The position numbers and the translations under genes were made by a program. Under the pieces are notes generated by a model. That model did no database searches, had not been told where the DNA came from, and worked only from the letters and a program-made list of their open reading frames with translations. Below, piece by piece: positions 23,406 to 25,369 of a stretch of DNA of 25,369 nucleotides. The DNA is taken from assembly GCA_046302135.1 (NCBI GenBank), contig JBKCIQ010000118.1, positions 1 through 25,369 of the forward strand, read 5' to 3'. The stretch is from AM-1111 sp046302135. GTDB lineage: Bacteria; Bacteroidota; Bacteroidia; B-17B0; Aurantibacillaceae. The first letter of the stretch is position 1; every line of letters begins with the position of its first letter.

Positions 23406-24128
23406 TTATTTCACCAACATTGCCACAAACATGTAATTGTTGGCGGCGGCAATTACCTCGTACTCGAATCGGTAGGCTTGCACAAAGTTGGTAAACGCAA
23501 GAAACTCCGATTGAGGGACAGCTAACTCATCAAATATCAAAACATCATTTTTCCTCAGATAAGGATGCAACATGGTGAGAACATACAAAGTCGAGGAATA
23601 TAAATCTGCATCCAGGTGAATGATCTTTCTTTTATCGTCATTGAAGATCTTTAAAAATTCAGGCAATGAATCTTGAAATAGTCCTTTCAAAAATAAAGCG
23701 CGATCATCATTTACATCAGGTAAAACACCATTGGTACTCATGGCTCCGGCCTTAAAAACATTCCAATCTTCCGGCAATCCGGTAAAAGTATCAAAGCCAT
23801 AAAATCGCGACTCAGAATTTTTATTGTGCTCTATCCACCACTTAAATGAACGTCCGGCGGCTACTCCAAATTCTAAATAATTCAAAGGCCCACCTAAATT
23901 TTGATCCTTTAGGATGAACTCATAAAGAGAAAATCTTCTCATATAATCCCACTTCCCTAAATAAAAATCATTGAACTTTAGATTGGAATGCTGTTTTCTC
24001 CAGCGACTCATTTTGGATAAATTCCCAATATTGAGGAGGAAATTTTCTACGGGACCAAGCAATTTATGCATATTGAAGCGCATAAAATTGGCCTTGAATT
24101 TTCTGATAATTTTTAACTTGAAACTCAC
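23406..24128 (-). CDS. TylF/MycF-like SAM-dependent O-methyltransferase
   Basis: A 240-residue class I methyltransferase. Motif I is LEFGVAAG (residues 85-92) for SAM binding, followed by the TylF-type signature GFDTFTGLPEDW (111-122) and the acidic segment IIHLDADLYSST that in this family helps bind a metal ion and substrate. TylF and MycF methylate sugar hydroxyls on macrolides, but distant homologues are common in surface-polysaccharide clusters; none is visible here, so the substrate is unknown. Start is uncertain: GTG at 24128 lies six bases after a -7 octamer G and would be leaderless; ATG at 24083 (giving 225 residues) would leave a 45-base leader. The N-terminal 15 residues are basic and not informative. 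Divergent from uvrC. Confidence 0.85.
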   Translation of the reverse strand: MSFKLKIIRKFKANFMRFNMHKLLGPVENFLLNIGNLSKMSRWRKQHSNLKFNDFYLGKWDYMRRFSLYEFILKDQNLGGPLNYLEFGVAAGRSFKWWIEHNKNSESRFYGFDTFTGLPEDWNVFKAGAMSTNGVLPDVNDDRALFLKGLFQDSLPEFLKIFNDDKRKIIHLDADLYSSTLYVLTMLHPYLRKNDVLIFDELAVPQSEFLAFTNFVQAYRFEYEVIAAANNYMFVAMLVK

Positions 24129-24133
24129 GGGTG

Positions 24134-24141
24134 CAAACTTA
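24134..24141 (-). promoter_or_regulatory. -7 promoter element of the TylF-like gene
   Basis: Minus-strand TAAGTTTG, a perfect TAnnTTTG match, only five bases from the GTG at 24128. Either the transcript is leaderless from GTG or translation begins at the ATG at 24083. Confidence 0.45.
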
Positions 24142-24206
24142 ATTAAAAAGACGCTAAATTTTAGATTCGTTCTGATTATTCACACCCTACCCGGCTCATT
24201 TCTGTG

Positions 24207-24214
24207 TATTTTTG
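24207..24214 (+). promoter_or_regulatory. -7 promoter element of uvrC
   Basis: TATTTTTG, a perfect TAnnTTTG match. The G is six bases before the A of the uvrC ATG, so transcription would begin at or next to the start codon. No clear -33 TTG. Confidence 0.45.
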
Positions 24215-24219
24215 TATAG

Positions 24220-25369
24220 ATGATTGCTGAATATGCCGAAAACATACAACTCATTCTTCGCTCTCTTCCTGAGGAACCAGGAGTTTATCAGTACTATGAC
24301 GAAGAAGGAAACGTATTATATGTTGGTAAGGCGAAAAATCTAAAAAAAAGAGTTTCATCCTATTTTACTAAAGAACACGAAACAGCCAGACTAAGGTTAC
24401 TATTAAGAAAAATAAGAGATATAAAAACCATAGTAGTTGCAAGTGAATCTGATGCACTTTTTCTAGAAAACAATTTAATCAAAGAATTTCAACCTAGATA
24501 TAATGTAAATCTAAAGGACGATAAAACTTATCCGTGGGTGTGTATCAAAAAGGAAAATTTCCCCCGTATTTTTTCAACGAGAAATTTCATCAAAGACGGA
24601 AGTGAATATTTTGGTCCTTACGCTTCAGTTAAAGTGATGTATGCTGTGCTCGACCTTATACGGAGTCTTTTTCCTTTACGCACTTGTTCATTGAACTTGA
24701 CAAAGGAAAATATAGAAGCCGGGAAATTCAGAACTTGTCTCGAGTATCACATCGGAAGATGTAAAGCGCCATGTGTCAACTATCAGTCAGAGGAAGAATA
24801 CATGGAAGGAATTCGGCTTGCAAAAAATATTCTCAGAGGAAATTTTTCAGGCGTGTTGAGAGACATGAAAAATCAGATGCAAGTATTATCATCAGACTTA
24901 CAGTTTGAGGCGGCTCAGAAAATAAAAGATAAAATTGATTTACTTGAAAAATATCAGTCACGCAGTACGTTAGTAAGTTCATCCGTTAAAGATGCGGAAG
25001 TTTACTCGATTATTTCTGATGAAATAAAAGCCTATGTTAATTTTCTAAAAATAAAGGACGGGGCGGTAATTCAAGGACTGACTTATGAAATCAAAAAGAA
25101 ATTGGAAGAAGAGGATGAGGAACTCTTATTGTATGGCATTAGGGAAATCAGGGAGATGCTGAGGAGTGACACGAAAGAAGTAATTGTTCCTTTTATACCT
25201 GAATTCAATTTAGAGGGAGTTGAGTTTCATATTCCTAAAGCCGGCGAGAAAAAACAATTGCTTGATCTCAGCCTGAAAAATGCCGAACAGTTTAAAAAAG
25301 AAAAAGAAAAACAATCTGAATTAGTTGATCCGGAAAGACACAGCAAACGCATACTTGCAACAATGAAAA
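24220..25369 (+). CDS. uvrC: Excinuclease ABC subunit C (3' partial)
   Basis: UvrC makes both incisions around DNA lesions in nucleotide excision repair, working with UvrA and UvrB. 383 codons are visible before the window ends. The N-terminal GIY-YIG nuclease is complete: GVY (21-23), YVG (34-36), with Y23, R44 and E83 at the expected catalytic positions for the 3' incision. The Cys-bearing segment CLEYHIGRCKAPC (173-185) and the UVR motif that binds UvrB (about 204-243, ending DLQFEAAQKIKDKIDLLE) follow. The 5'-incision RNase H-like domain and the HhH domains lie beyond the window. Start: an in-frame TAG is directly upstream, and a later start would cut the nuclease domain, so the ATG at 24220 is secure. 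Confidence 0.97.
   Translation, partial: MIAEYAENIQLILRSLPEEPGVYQYYDEEGNVLYVGKAKNLKKRVSSYFTKEHETARLRLLLRKIRDIKTIVVASESDALFLENNLIKEFQPRYNVNLKDDKTYPWVCIKKENFPRIFSTRNFIKDGSEYFGPYASVKVMYAVLDLIRSLFPLRTCSLNLTKENIEAGKFRTCLEYHIGRCKAPCVNYQSEEEYMEGIRLAKNILRGNFSGVLRDMKNQMQVLSSDLQFEAAQKIKDKIDLLEKYQSRSTLVSSSVKDAEVYSIISDEIKAYVNFLKIKDGAVIQGLTYEIKKKLEEEDEELLLYGIREIREMLRSDTKEVIVPFIPEFNLEGVEFHIPKAGEKKQLLDLSLKNAEQFKKEKEKQSELVDPERHSKRILATMK

Noticed and set aside
1..25369. CRISPR array, tRNA, rRNA, prophage or insertion sequence
   Set aside because: On reading both strands I saw no regularly spaced direct repeats with spacers, no cloverleaf with T-loop consensus, and no transposase, integrase or phage structural gene. 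A tRNA or covariance-model scan could still find something short that I missed.

Overview
The window looks like a chromosomal segment of a low-GC member of the Bacteroidota. Several things point there independently: a BamA gene followed by two Skp/OmpH-like genes, a single-subunit five-helix SdhC in an sdhC-sdhA-sdhB operon, a tiny ribosomal protein THX gene, a LamG protein with a type IX secretion (T9SS) C-terminal sorting domain, few Shine-Dalgarno sequences, and repeated matches to the Bacteroidota -7 promoter element TAnnTTTG. I cannot name a genus from sequence alone.

Layout. 1-3737 (+): envelope biogenesis, with bamA (5' end cut by the window edge) and two periplasmic Skp-like chaperones. 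3849-5561: era (-), a 33-residue ribosomal protein THX gene (+) and a small XRE-type regulator (-) with phased TTTAC repeats in its upstream region. 5879-7948 (+): lysS and a small lipoprotein. 8060-11538 (+): sdhCAB (complex II) closed by a clear terminator, then a 92-residue unknown protein. 11928-16205 (-): a secreted unknown protein, then an apparent operon transcribed ABC-F ATPase, rhomboid protease, RsmI-like methylase.

16381-21929 is more accessory in character: an AAA ATPase/PD-(D/E)XK (DUF234-type) protein, an arginase/agmatinase-family enzyme, a long imperfect hairpin with its own promoter-like octamer and T-run, a LamG/T9SS secreted protein, a REP-like hairpin, and a winged-helix Fic protein whose catalytic His is replaced by Gln. 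22074-25369 returns to housekeeping: icd (-), a TylF-like O-methyltransferase (-) and uvrC (+, cut by the window end); the last two are divergent and both start six bases after the G of a -7 octamer.

Most of the window is ordinary core genome. I see no prophage, CRISPR array, transposase, rRNA or tRNA. The observations most worth following are the hairpin element at 19154-19319, the Gln-variant Fic protein with three helically spaced TGAGCT half-sites at its promoter, the phased TTTAC operator candidate of the XRE gene, and the possible leaderless divergent pair at 24128/24220. None of these is proven to be a new system.
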